A stretch of DNA of 64,000 nt from JBEVJK01 sp963791325 (GTDB lineage Bacteria > Pseudomonadota > Alphaproteobacteria > Rhizobiales > Rhizobiaceae), in contig CAWBRU010000003.1 in the NCBI GenBank assembly GCA_963791325.1, forward strand, positions 365,291 to 429,290, given 5' to 3'. Below the pieces are notes generated by a model, which was given only the letters and a program-made list of their open reading frames with translations, was not told the DNA's origin and searched no databases. The translations under genes were made by a program, and so were the position numbers. This document shows, one piece after another, positions 17,851 through 26,218 of this stretch; position 1 is the stretch's first letter; every line of letters starts with the position of its first letter.

Positions 17851-19669
17851 ATGAGCGAAGCCGGCAGCGACAGGTCCAAGGCGTCAGGCGCCTACCGCGT
17901 TCTCGCCCGCAAGTACCGGCCTGCGGATTTTTCCGCCCTGATCGGCCAGGAGCCGTTGGTCAGGACCCTGACCAACGCGTTTGCCGCCGGCCGCATCGCC
18001 CAGGCTTGGATGCTGACCGGGGTTCGCGGCGTCGGCAAGACGACCACTGCCCGCATCCTTGCCCGCGCGCTGAACTACCGCACGGCCGACATCGACCAGC
18101 CGAGCATTGATCTCCAGGCGCTGGGCGAGCACTGCCAGGCGATCATGGACGGGCGCCATCCCGACGTGATCGAGATGGACGCGGCGTCCCACACCGGCAT
18201 CGACGATATCCGCGACATCATCGAGCAGGTTCGTTACGCACCCGTATCGGCCCGCTTCAAAGTCTATATCATCGACGAAGTCCATATGCTCTCGACGCAG
18301 GCCTTTAACGGCCTGCTGAAAACCCTGGAAGAGCCGCCGCCGCACGCCAAGTTCATCTTCGCCACCACTGAAATTCGCAAGGTGCCGATCACGGTGCTGT
18401 CGCGCTGCCAGCGATTTCGACCTGCGCCGCATCGATGCGGCCTTGATCAAGACCGATCTCGAGCGCATCGCCGGGCTTGAGGGGATCACCGCCGAGCCGG
18501 CCGCGCTCGCCATGATCGCGCGTGCCGCGGAGGGCTCGATGCGCGATGCGCAATCGATTTTCGACCAGGCAATCGCCCATGGCGCAGGCGAGGTTACCGC
18601 GGCTGCGGTGCGCACCATGCTCGGTCTCGCCGACCGCGGGCGCATCGTCGACCTGTTCGAGAAGCTGATGCAAGGCGAGGTCGCGGCGGCCCTCGACGAA
18701 TTTCGCGCTCAGTATGACGGGGGCGCGGATCCGGCGACGGTGCTTTCCGATCTCGCCGAATTCAACCATCTGGTCACCCGCCTGCGTTTCGTGCCCGCGG
18801 CGGCCGATGACCCGGCGCTGACGGAAGACGAGCGCAGCCGCGGCGTCCAGTTCGCCGCAACATTGTCGGTCCGGGTGCTGTCGCGGACATGGCAGATGCT
18901 GCTCAAGGGCATCGCCGAGGTGCAGGCGGCAAGCCGTCCTGTCGATGCCGGTGAGATGGTGCTGATCCGCATCGCCCATGCCGCGGAGCTGCCGACCCTG
19001 GACGAGGCGCTGCGCAGCCTCACGGAGGAAGGCTCGGCCGCCTCGGCCGTCGTCCCGCAGGGCCGGTCGCCCGTGCCTGCCGCCCCCGTGCCCACCGGTT
19101 CGGCACTGCCTGCGCCGGCACTGATGCCCCAGCCTTCGGGCGGTGGTCAGCCGCTCAGGCTTGCGGCCGACGCGCCGCTTGCCGAACCCGGCTTGCAGCC
19201 GTCCGTTCCGCTGGTGCAGCCGACGGAGCCCGAGCCGGCTGTCGTCATCCGCTCGATCGCCGATCTTGCCGCGCTGGCCGACAGGCATCGCGACATGGCC
19301 TTCAAGGTCCTGCTCAAGCGCTGCGTCCGTCCGGTGCGCATCGACAATGGCCGCCTCGAAATCAGCCTCACTGCCGATGCCCCGAAAACGCTCATTCCCG
19401 ACTTGAACGCCAATTTGCAGACATGGACCGGGCGGCGCTGGGTCGTTTCGGTGTCGCGCGAGGACGGCGGCCCGACGCTCGCCGAAGAGGAAGCAAGCCG
19501 GCGGCAGACCGCCATCACCGATGCCGCCGCCGATCCTGCCGTGGCAGCGATCCTGGCGCGCTTCCCCGGATCGCGCATCATCGACGTTCGGCTCCCGGCC
19601 GCAGCCGAGATTGCCGACGACGATCTGGCAGCCTCGCCGGGGCCGATTGTCGAGGAAGACGACAGCTGA
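17851..19669 (+). CDS. dnaX: DNA polymerase III subunit gamma/tau, frameshifted
   Basis: Clamp-loader ATPase, about 605 residues if read through. Walker A is GVRGVGKTT (residues 53-61), followed by a degenerate zinc module keeping one Cys, the DEVH box and the SRC motif. The reading frame breaks at CGA-TTT-CGA (18412-18420): frame one runs on to a stop at 18480, whereas the homologous continuation (FDLRRIDAALIKTDLERI) is in the +1 frame, open to 19669. The span is 1819 bases, one more than a multiple of three. A single extra T (sequencing error) is most likely; a +1 recoding at UUU-C is possible. Start ATG 17851, GAGGAG 11 bases upstream. Confidence 0.9.
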
Positions 19670-19682
19670 CCAGGAGAACGCC

Positions 19683-20006
19683 ATGAAGGATTTGCTCGGC
19701 CTGATGGGCAAAGCGAAGGAGATGCAGGCCAAGTTCCAGGCCATGCAGGAGGAGATTGCCGGCCTCGAGGCCACCGGCCAGGCCGGCGGCGGCCTGGTGC
19801 GGGTGACGCTGAGCGGCAAATTCGAGATCAAGACGCTGAAGATCGACCCGTCTTTGTTCAAGGAGGACGATGTCGAGGTGCTCGAGGATCTCATCGTGGC
19901 GGCTCACAACGACGCCAAGGCCAAGGTCGAGGCGACCATGCAGGAAAAGACCAAGGAGCTCACGGCGGGCTTCCCGGTGCCGCCGGGGCTCAAGCTGCCG
20001 TTCTAA
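19683..20006 (+). CDS. YbaB/EbfC-family nucleoid-associated protein
   Basis: 107 residues, standard size. Small dimeric DNA-binding protein that coats the nucleoid. Residues 1-30 form a Met/Lys-rich helix (MKDLLGLMGKAKEMQAKFQ), followed by the core with TGQAGGGLVRVTLSG and a C-terminal PPGLKLPF tail typical of the family. It starts 13 bases after dnaX with CAGGAG upstream. The dnaX-ybaB-recR order is a conserved DNA-maintenance cluster; here a hydrolase gene lies between ybaB and recR. Confidence 0.93.
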   Translation: MKDLLGLMGKAKEMQAKFQAMQEEIAGLEATGQAGGGLVRVTLSGKFEIKTLKIDPSLFKEDDVEVLEDLIVAAHNDAKAKVEATMQEKTKELTAGFPVPPGLKLPF

Positions 20007-20257
20007 GCCGCCAGCTGGCGAAAGAAGCGTCCTCAGCGCGCAACGTGGGGCGCAGCATTACGCCCCGCGGGCGATTCCTCGGGCGACTTTCACCGGCGGG
20101 GGAGCCGGTCTGGTGAATGAAGCCTTAAGTTCCTGTTCAATTTTTCATCGCACACTGCTGCAATCGGTGATCGAGGCCGTCACGTTTCTGCCCGAAAGTC
20201 TCTGGATTCCTGCCGCACTTGAAACGACACTGCCGGGGCGACGATGAGGGGACCTTC

Positions 20258-21028
20258 TTGATCGCTAGGGGAATGAAGTTCGTTGTCGTGCTCGGGTTGC
20301 TTGCCGCACCTGGGCTTCTTGGCGGCTGCACCCAGAACCGGATGGGCGGCACCTTCTCAATGTCCGCCGGGAATCTGAAGCATTATTCGGCCCAGGACAA
20401 AGAGTGCTTGGCTCGGGCGATGTTCTTCGAATCGAAGCGCTCGAGCCGTGAAGGGCTGGTCGCGGTCGGGACCGTGGTGATGAACCGGCTGGATTCGGGC
20501 CGCTATGGGTCGAGCGTGTGCGAAGTGGTTGGGCAAAAGGGCCAGTTCGCCCCGGGCGTGCTGACCAGGCCGATGAACTCCGCCGCTCTGCCCGATGTCG
20601 AGAGCGCAGCCGATGCGGTGATGCGCGGCGAGCGTCACCCCAAGATCAAGGAAGCGATGTTCTTCCACACCGCTGGGCTGCGGTTCCCTTACAAGAACAT
20701 GCACTACGTCCTGGTCGCCGGCGGCAATGCCTTTTACGAGAAGCGGACGCGCCAGCGTCTCCTTGACCCGACGATCACCCCGGAGGTGCAAGTCGCCTCC
20801 GCCGGCACGCTCGGCCGGCCGCCCGTGCCGGCGATGCCAAGCCCGGCGCCGCAAGGTGTCGCGAAGCCGGTGATGGTCGCTTCGGCTGAGCCCTTGCGGC
20901 AGACGCTCGATCCTGAGACCGGCGACGCGGCGTCAGGCCTGACGACGCTGTCTTACGACCAGCCGAGCCCCGCGGCCGCCGATGCGATCGGCGCCCTGAT
21001 CGCGAGCACCGACCGGCCTCTCGAATAA
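20258..21028 (+). CDS. cell wall hydrolase, SleB-type lipoprotein
   Basis: 256 residues. I chose TTG 20258 because AGGGGA lies 5 bases upstream; the internal ATG at 20273 has no proper spacing. The N-terminus is a lipoprotein signal ending in LLGGC. The SleB/hydrolase-2 domain (about residues 45-165) contains CLARAMFFESKRSSREGL with its catalytic Glu, VGTVVMNR and FAPGV. Such enzymes cleave the glycan backbone of peptidoglycan. The C-terminal 90 residues are Pro/Ala-rich with no clear domain. The 250-base gap before it shows only a GC hairpin (20047-20066) without a T-run. Confidence 0.87.
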   Translation: MIARGMKFVVVLGLLAAPGLLGGCTQNRMGGTFSMSAGNLKHYSAQDKECLARAMFFESKRSSREGLVAVGTVVMNRLDSGRYGSSVCEVVGQKGQFAPGVLTRPMNSAALPDVESAADAVMRGERHPKIKEAMFFHTAGLRFPYKNMHYVLVAGGNAFYEKRTRQRLLDPTITPEVQVASAGTLGRPPVPAMPSPAPQGVAKPVMVASAEPLRQTLDPETGDAASGLTTLSYDQPSPAAADAIGALIASTDRPLE

Positions 21029-21080
21029 AGCGCGCCGGATGCCGGTTGGAAAACCGGCCGAAAGTGCCTAAACGAAGGCG

Positions 21081-21686
21081 ATGTCGAAACGCGTCGCCGG
21101 CCCCGAAATCGAACGCCTGATCCAGCTGCTCGCCAAGGTTCCCGGCCTCGGCCCGCGCTCGGCCAGGCGCGCTGCGCTGCACATGATCAAGAAGAAGGAA
21201 CAGCTGATGGGGCCGCTGGCGGCCGCCATGGCCGACGCCGTCGACCTGGTCGGCGTTTGCACCGTCTGCGGCAACGTCGATACCGTCGATCCCTGCACCA
21301 TCTGCCAGGACCCGCGCCGCGATGCCGCGACGCTGATTGTGGTGGAGGACGTCGCCGATCTCTGGGCGCTGGAGCGCGCCGGAACCATGAATGCGCTCTA
21401 CCATGTGCTCGGCGGGACGCTGTCGCCGCTCGACGGCATCGGGCCGGAGCAGCTGACCATAGGCAAGCTGGTCGAACGCGTGGCGGCCGGGACCGTTCGC
21501 GAGGTGATCTTGGCCGTCAACGCCACCGTCGAGGGCCAGACCACCGCGCACTACCTTACCGATCAGCTGGAAGGCATGGACGTCAAGATCACGCGGCTCG
21601 CCCACGGTGTTCCCGTCGGCGGCGAGCTCGACTATCTGGACGAGGGCACGCTCGCCGCGGCGCTGAAGTCGCGGACCGCATTCTGA
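21081..21686 (+). CDS. recR: recombination protein RecR
   Basis: 201 residues, full length. Helix-hairpin-helix near LAKVPGLGPRSARRAA (residues 14-30), four-cysteine zinc finger CTVCGN ... CTIC (57-72), Toprim domain LIVVEDVADLWALERAG (80-96) and the C-terminal Walker-B-like part. With RecO it loads RecA on gapped DNA in the RecF pathway. Forms a conserved cluster with dnaX and ybaB. Confidence 0.95.
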   Translation: MSKRVAGPEIERLIQLLAKVPGLGPRSARRAALHMIKKKEQLMGPLAAAMADAVDLVGVCTVCGNVDTVDPCTICQDPRRDAATLIVVEDVADLWALERAGTMNALYHVLGGTLSPLDGIGPEQLTIGKLVERVAAGTVREVILAVNATVEGQTTAHYLTDQLEGMDVKITRLAHGVPVGGELDYLDEGTLAAALKSRTAF

Positions 21687-21696
21687 GGAGCGGGCA

Positions 21697-22938
21697 ATGC
21701 CGAGTCTCGCTTTGGCCCTGCGCCTGGTCGGCGCAGCCGCAGCCGCCCTCCTCGCCGCCGTCGTTTCGCCGGCCGCCCGTCCGATCGACGATCAGTTCCG
21801 CAGCTGGCTGGCCGCCGACCTCTGGCCGGAGGCGGCGGCCCAGGGCATCAGCCGGGCCACGTTCGATAGCGCTTTTGCGGGGGTCGATCCCAATCTGAAG
21901 CTGCCCGACCTGGTCTTGCCCGGCGCCGAGCCGGCCACGCCGAAGAAGCAGCATCAGGCGGAGTTCGGGGCGCCGGGGGCTTATTTCGGGCCGATCGACA
22001 AGGTCGTCGGCGGTGGCCGGGCGCGCGCCGACCGTTATGCCAAGACGCTGGCCGCCATCGAGCGGCGGTTCGGTGTGCCCGGCCCGATCGTACTCGCGGT
22101 CTGGGGCCGCGAATCCGGCTTCGGCACCGCCAAGATGCCCTACGATGCCTTCGAGGTGCTCGGCACCAAGGCCTTCCTGTCGGCCCGCAAGGAGATGTTT
22201 CGACGCGAGCTGCTGGCGGCGCTGAAGATGCTCGAGACCGGTAGGGCGTCGCGCGCGGCGATGCGCTCGTCCTGGGCCGGCGCGCTTGGCCAGCCGCAAT
22301 TCCTGCCGACCTCGTTCTTGAAATATGCGGTCGATTTCGACGGCGACGGGCGCGCCGACATCTGGAGCTCCGATGCCGATTCGATGGCTTCGATCGCCAA
22401 TTATCTGGTCGCCTACGGCTGGATCCGGGGCCGCGCCTGGGGGGTGGAGGTGCGGGTACCGGAGACCGTCAGCTGTGCGCTGGAGGGACCGGACCGCGGC
22501 AAACCCATCGCCGCTTGGGCAAAGCTCGGCATCGCGCGCAGCGACGGCCGGCCCTTCGCCGGGGTCGAGGCCGCTGCCGAGGCATTCCTGCTGATGCCGG
22601 CCGGCCGCCACGGACCGGCGTTTCTGGTCACGCCCAATTTCTACGTGCTCAAGGAATACAATGAGAGCGACCTCTACGCGCTGTTCATCGGCCACGCTGC
22701 CGACCGCATCGCCTCGGGCAACCGGGATTTCGCCGCCGCGTGGGGCGATGTCGGCAAGCTCGACCGGTCCGACATCGCTGCCTTGCAGCGGCGCCTCGAG
22801 ACGATCGGCTACGATGTCGGCAGCGCCGACGGGTTGCCCGGCTTCAAGACCCGCCGTTCGATCGGCGACTGGCAGGCCAGGCACGGTAGCGCCCCGACCT
22901 GCTTTCCCGATGCCGCATTGATCGGCGCGCTGCGCTGA
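21697..22938 (+). CDS. lytic murein transglycosylase, MltB type (GH103)
   Basis: 413 residues. Signal peptide in the first 30 residues. Catalytic GH103 domain (about 35-330) with the catalytic Glu in LAVWGRESGFGT and the family stretch SSWAGALGQPQFLPTSFL. A C-terminal peptidoglycan-binding domain (about 345-405) has LQRRLETIGYDVGSADG. It cleaves the glycan strand to 1,6-anhydromuropeptides in the periplasm. The ATG follows GAGGAGCGGGCA and comes 10 bases after recR, so it may be co-transcribed. Confidence 0.92.
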   Translation: MPSLALALRLVGAAAAALLAAVVSPAARPIDDQFRSWLAADLWPEAAAQGISRATFDSAFAGVDPNLKLPDLVLPGAEPATPKKQHQAEFGAPGAYFGPIDKVVGGGRARADRYAKTLAAIERRFGVPGPIVLAVWGRESGFGTAKMPYDAFEVLGTKAFLSARKEMFRRELLAALKMLETGRASRAAMRSSWAGALGQPQFLPTSFLKYAVDFDGDGRADIWSSDADSMASIANYLVAYGWIRGRAWGVEVRVPETVSCALEGPDRGKPIAAWAKLGIARSDGRPFAGVEAAAEAFLLMPAGRHGPAFLVTPNFYVLKEYNESDLYALFIGHAADRIASGNRDFAAAWGDVGKLDRSDIAALQRRLETIGYDVGSADGLPGFKTRRSIGDWQARHGSAPTCFPDAALIGALR

Positions 22939-22940
22939 GT

Positions 22941-23945
22941 TCAGGCGGCCGCCTGGCCGATCCGATCGCGCAGGCCGGCCAGGATCTCGAACGAACGCAG
23001 CCGCGCGGCATGGTCGTGGATCTGCGCCGTTACCATCAGCTCGTCGGCACCGGTGCGGCGCAGGAATGCCTCGAGCCCGCTGCCGACGGTTTCGGCCGAG
23101 CCGACGAACGAGACCGACAGCGCATAGTCGAGCATGGTCTTGGCGGCGATGTCCAAGCTCGCACGGTAGCCGGCCATCGGGGCGGGCAGCTTGCCCGGCC
23201 GGCCGGTGCGCAGATTGACGAAGGCCTGCTCGAGCGAGCTGAACAGCAGCGTCGCCTCGGCATCGTTGTCGGCGGCGAACACGTTGACGCCAAGCATCAC
23301 ATAGGGTTTGGCCAGCTGCTCCGACGGCTGGAACCGGGTGCGGTAGAGCTCGAGCGCCGCCTCGAGCTCGGCCGGCGCGAAGTGGGAGGCGAAGGCATAA
23401 GGCAGGCCGAGCAGCGCCGCGAGCTGGGCGCCGTAAGTGCTCGAGCCGAGGATCCAGATCGGCACCTTGAGCCCTTCGCCGGGCACCGCCCGAACGCGCT
23501 GATCCGGCGCGGCAGCGTTGAAATAGCCGAGCAGCTCGACGACGTCGTGCGGAAAGCTGTCGACGCCGGCTTCGAGATTGCGGCGCAGCGCCCGCGCCGT
23601 CAGCATATCGGTACCGGGAGCCCGCCCCAGGCCGAGATCGATGCGACCCGGGTGCAGCGCAGCCAGGGTGCCGAACTGCTCGGCGATGACCAGCGGCGCA
23701 TGGTTGGGCAGCATCACCCCGCCGGCGCCGACCCGGATCGTGTTGGTGGCCGACGCGACATGGGCGATCACCACCGCGGTGGCGGCGCTGGCGATCCCCG
23801 GCATGTTGTGGTGTTCGGCCAGCCAATAGCGCCGGTAGCCCAGCCGTTCGGCATGCCGCGCGAGGTCGAGCGTATTGCCAAGCGAGCGGCCGACATCGCT
23901 GCCCTCGGCGACCGGTGACAGGTCGAGAACGGAAAGCGGCACCAT
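22941..23945 (-). CDS. LLM-class flavin-dependent oxidoreductase
   Basis: 334-residue bacterial-luciferase-like monooxygenase (TIM barrel using reduced flavin). Signature stretches: VLDLSPVAEGSD at the N-terminus, YWLAEHHNMPGIAS (residues 45-58), GGVMLPNHAPLVIAEQF and RIDLGLGRAPGTD. Start: ATG 23945 has GAGGAG nine bases upstream; ATG 23951 is two codons earlier but badly spaced. Adjacent to a second member of the same superfamily on the same strand. Substrate unknown. Confidence 0.88.
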   Translation of the reverse strand: MVPLSVLDLSPVAEGSDVGRSLGNTLDLARHAERLGYRRYWLAEHHNMPGIASAATAVVIAHVASATNTIRVGAGGVMLPNHAPLVIAEQFGTLAALHPGRIDLGLGRAPGTDMLTARALRRNLEAGVDSFPHDVVELLGYFNAAAPDQRVRAVPGEGLKVPIWILGSSTYGAQLAALLGLPYAFASHFAPAELEAALELYRTRFQPSEQLAKPYVMLGVNVFAADNDAEATLLFSSLEQAFVNLRTGRPGKLPAPMAGYRASLDIAAKTMLDYALSVSFVGSAETVGSGLEAFLRRTGADELMVTAQIHDHAARLRSFEILAGLRDRIGQAAA

Positions 23946-24025
23946 CGGCATAGGCTCCTCGGGCGTGTCTGTCTGTGCCAGGCGGATATAGGAAGCCCGC
24001 CCGGCGCCAGCAAACCAGGCGAGAC

Positions 24026-25081
24026 TCAGGCCGCCGGCAGTGCGGCCTTGCGCGCAGCTACGGCCTGGCGCACCAGCGGCGCCACCTTGGTGCCGTAGCG
24101 CTCGATCGCCGCCATGATCTTGTCGTGCGGCATCAGCCCGATCGCCATCTGCAGCAGGAAACGGTCGTTGCGGAAGATCTCCCATTGCGCGACGATCTTG
24201 GCGGCCACCGTCTCGGGATCGCCGACGAACAAGGCACCCTGCGGCGAGCGGGACTGGTCGAAATGCGCGCGGCTTGTCGGTCCCCAGCCGCGTTCGCGCC
24301 CGATCCGGTTCATCACCTCGGCCTGCGGCCCGTAGAAATCGTCGGCAGCCTGGTCGCTTGTCGCACCGACAAAGCCATGCACATTGAGCGAGGTGCGCAG
24401 CGTCTCCGGCGCATGCCCCGCCCGGCGCGCCGCCTCTCGGTAGAGGGTAAAGAGCGGCGCGAACCGCGCCGGCTCTCCGCCGATGATGGCGAGCGCCAGC
24501 GGCAGACCCAGCATGCCGGCGCGCACCACGGACTGCGGCGTGCCGCCGACGGCGATCCAGATCGGCAGCTTTTCCTGCAGCGGCCGCGGATAGACGCCCC
24601 GGTCGTTGATCGCGGCGCGGTGCTTGCCCGACCAGGTGACGCGCTCTGCCGCGTTGAGCGCCAGCAGCAGGTCGAGCTTTTCGGCGAACAGCTCGTCATA
24701 GTCTTCCAGCCGGTATCCGAACAACGGAAACAACTCGATGAAAGAGCCGCGGCCGGCCATGATCTCGGCGCGCCCGCCCGAGAGCAGGTCGAGCGTGGAG
24801 AATTGCTGGAAGACGCGGACCGGATCGTCGGATGAGAGCACGGTCACGGCGCTGGTGAGACGGATGCGGCTGGTCCGTTCGGCCGCCGCTGCGAGCGCCA
24901 CCACAGGCGCCGAGGCGGCATAATCGGGCCGATGGTGCTCGCCGAGGCCGAACACGTCGAGCCCCACCTGATCGGCGAGCGCGATCTCCTCGATGAGGTT
25001 GCGCATGCGCTGGTGCGGGCCGATCCGCTCCGGACCAGGCTCGGGGCTGACATCCGCAAAGGTGTAGAGGCCAAGTTCCAT
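24026..25081 (-). CDS. LLM-class flavin-dependent oxidoreductase
   Basis: 351 residues, second luciferase-like protein. Patterns: MELGLYTFADVSPEP at the N-terminus, FGLGEHHRPDYAASAP, LSSDDPVRVFQQFSTLDLLS and GRGSFIELFPLFG. The frame is open upstream to 25573, but the protein proper begins at the ATG at 25081, where homologues start. It lies 80 bases upstream of the other oxidoreductase gene and could share its transcript. The two are divergent in sequence, so this is not a recent duplication. Substrate unknown. Confidence 0.87.
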   Translation of the reverse strand: MELGLYTFADVSPEPGPERIGPHQRMRNLIEEIALADQVGLDVFGLGEHHRPDYAASAPVVALAAAAERTSRIRLTSAVTVLSSDDPVRVFQQFSTLDLLSGGRAEIMAGRGSFIELFPLFGYRLEDYDELFAEKLDLLLALNAAERVTWSGKHRAAINDRGVYPRPLQEKLPIWIAVGGTPQSVVRAGMLGLPLALAIIGGEPARFAPLFTLYREAARRAGHAPETLRTSLNVHGFVGATSDQAADDFYGPQAEVMNRIGRERGWGPTSRAHFDQSRSPQGALFVGDPETVAAKIVAQWEIFRNDRFLLQMAIGLMPHDKIMAAIERYGTKVAPLVRQAVAARKAALPAA

Positions 25082-25300
25082 GACAGGCTCGTTGGAAGAG
25101 GGTAGGGAAGCTAGAGGTAAACGGCAGCGGCCCGGTGCGCCAGTGCGCGCGGGGGTGAACAGTCCATCGCCGATCTCGGTCAGGCCCATGTTTCCGCTCC
25201 GCAACACCTGACAGATTCTTTGTGAAAGTGCCGTTCGGCGCTTGAAGTCTCGGCCTCGGTGAGTATGTAAGCGGCGCGACATCCACTCAGGGCAATCGAT

Positions 25301-25726
25301 TTGGCAATTTTTCGCGAAAAGGACATCTTCGAACGCCGCAGCGCCGCCAATGACGCCAAGCGGGCGATGCTGGAAAAATATAAGTCGCGGCCCGGCCCCG
25401 ATGATCCGGCGGTGGCGGCACGCGCGGCCGAGCGCAAGGCCATCCTCGAGGCGCGCGCCCTGCGCGATGCCGAAAAGGCGCGATTGAAGGCCGAGCGGCA
25501 GGCGCGGGACGCCGCCGAGCGGGCCCGCCGCCAGGCAGAGCAAGAAGAAACGCGGCGGCTGGCGGCCGAGCAAGCCGAGGCCGAGTCGAAGCGCCGCGAG
25601 GCCGAGGACAACGAACGCATCGCGCGGGTTCTGACCGAAGAGGCCGAGCGCAAGGCCAAGCGGGATGCCCGTTATGCCGCCCGCAAGGCGAGGGTCGGCC
25701 GGACGCCGCCGGGCTTCAAGGCCTGA
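25301..25726 (+). CDS. charged coiled-coil protein, DUF6481-like
   Basis: 141 residues of almost uninterrupted helix rich in Ala, Arg, Lys and Glu (residues 15-130), with N-terminal IFREKDIFERRSAANDAK and C-terminal ARYAARKARVG. I recognise it as a conserved alphaproteobacterial family of unknown function (DUF6481 type). The start is TTG 25301, with AGGG about 12 bases upstream; no ATG exists near. Highly charged, cytosolic, possibly nucleic-acid associated by composition only. It stands alone and is divergent from the oxidoreductases. Confidence 0.75.
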   Translation: MAIFREKDIFERRSAANDAKRAMLEKYKSRPGPDDPAVAARAAERKAILEARALRDAEKARLKAERQARDAAERARRQAEQEETRRLAAEQAEAESKRREAEDNERIARVLTEEAERKAKRDARYAARKARVGRTPPGFKA

Positions 25727-25903
25727 GCCGACGGAGCTTCACGACCTGCAGCTCGGCGGGGCACCGGGCTCTGTCGCTGCCGACAACCCCGGTACGGTAG
25801 TCGTGAGCAATTCCAGGCGAAGTGGAAACCGGTTCTCCGTCCGGAATTGCGGAAAAGCGAGGGCTTGGAGCGGATCAGCGATTCGAAGAACCGCCGGCCG
25901 GCT

Positions 25904-26218
25904 CTAAGCAACCAGCTTCAGGCCGATGATCCCGGCAACGATCAGCGCTATGCAGGCGAGCCGCATCGCGCCGGCAGGTTCGCCCAGCAACAGGATGCCG
26001 AGGGCGGCAGTGCCGACGGTGCCGATGCCCGTCCAAACCGCATAGGCGGTGCCCACCGGCAACGTCTTCAGCGCGAGGCCGAGCAGACCCAGGCTGACCA
26101 CCATGCTGAGGACGGTCGCCAGCGTCGGCAACAGCCGCGTGAAGCCATCCGTGTATTTGAGTCCGATCGCCCAGCCGACCTCGAACAGTCCGGCAAAGAA
26201 CAAGGTGATCCATGCCAT
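25904..26218 (-). CDS. gdx: SMR-family guanidinium exporter (SugE/Gdx type)
   Basis: 104 residues with four membrane helices, the size of small multidrug resistance proteins. The first helix holds the essential Glu in FEVGWAIGLKYTDGF, and the second half contains LPVGTAYAVWTGIGTVGTA, the pattern of the SugE/Gdx branch, which exports guanidinium in exchange for protons. The ATG at 26218 is the family start; the frame is open upstream to 26263 without signal. No guanidine riboswitch is recognisable upstream. A single-gene exporter acting as a dual-topology dimer. Confidence 0.87.
   Translation of the reverse strand: MAWITLFFAGLFEVGWAIGLKYTDGFTRLLPTLATVLSMVVSLGLLGLALKTLPVGTAYAVWTGIGTVGTAALGILLLGEPAGAMRLACIALIVAGIIGLKLVA

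Noticed and set aside
18300..18800. A standard -1 programmed frameshift signal (A-AAA-AAG) in dnaX
   Set aside because: No A-rich slippery heptamer is present; the observed break needs a +1 shift instead.
20047..20066. GC hairpin GGGGCG ... CGCCCC after ybaB as a terminator
   Set aside because: No T-run follows and the loop is eight bases; not convincing as an intrinsic terminator.
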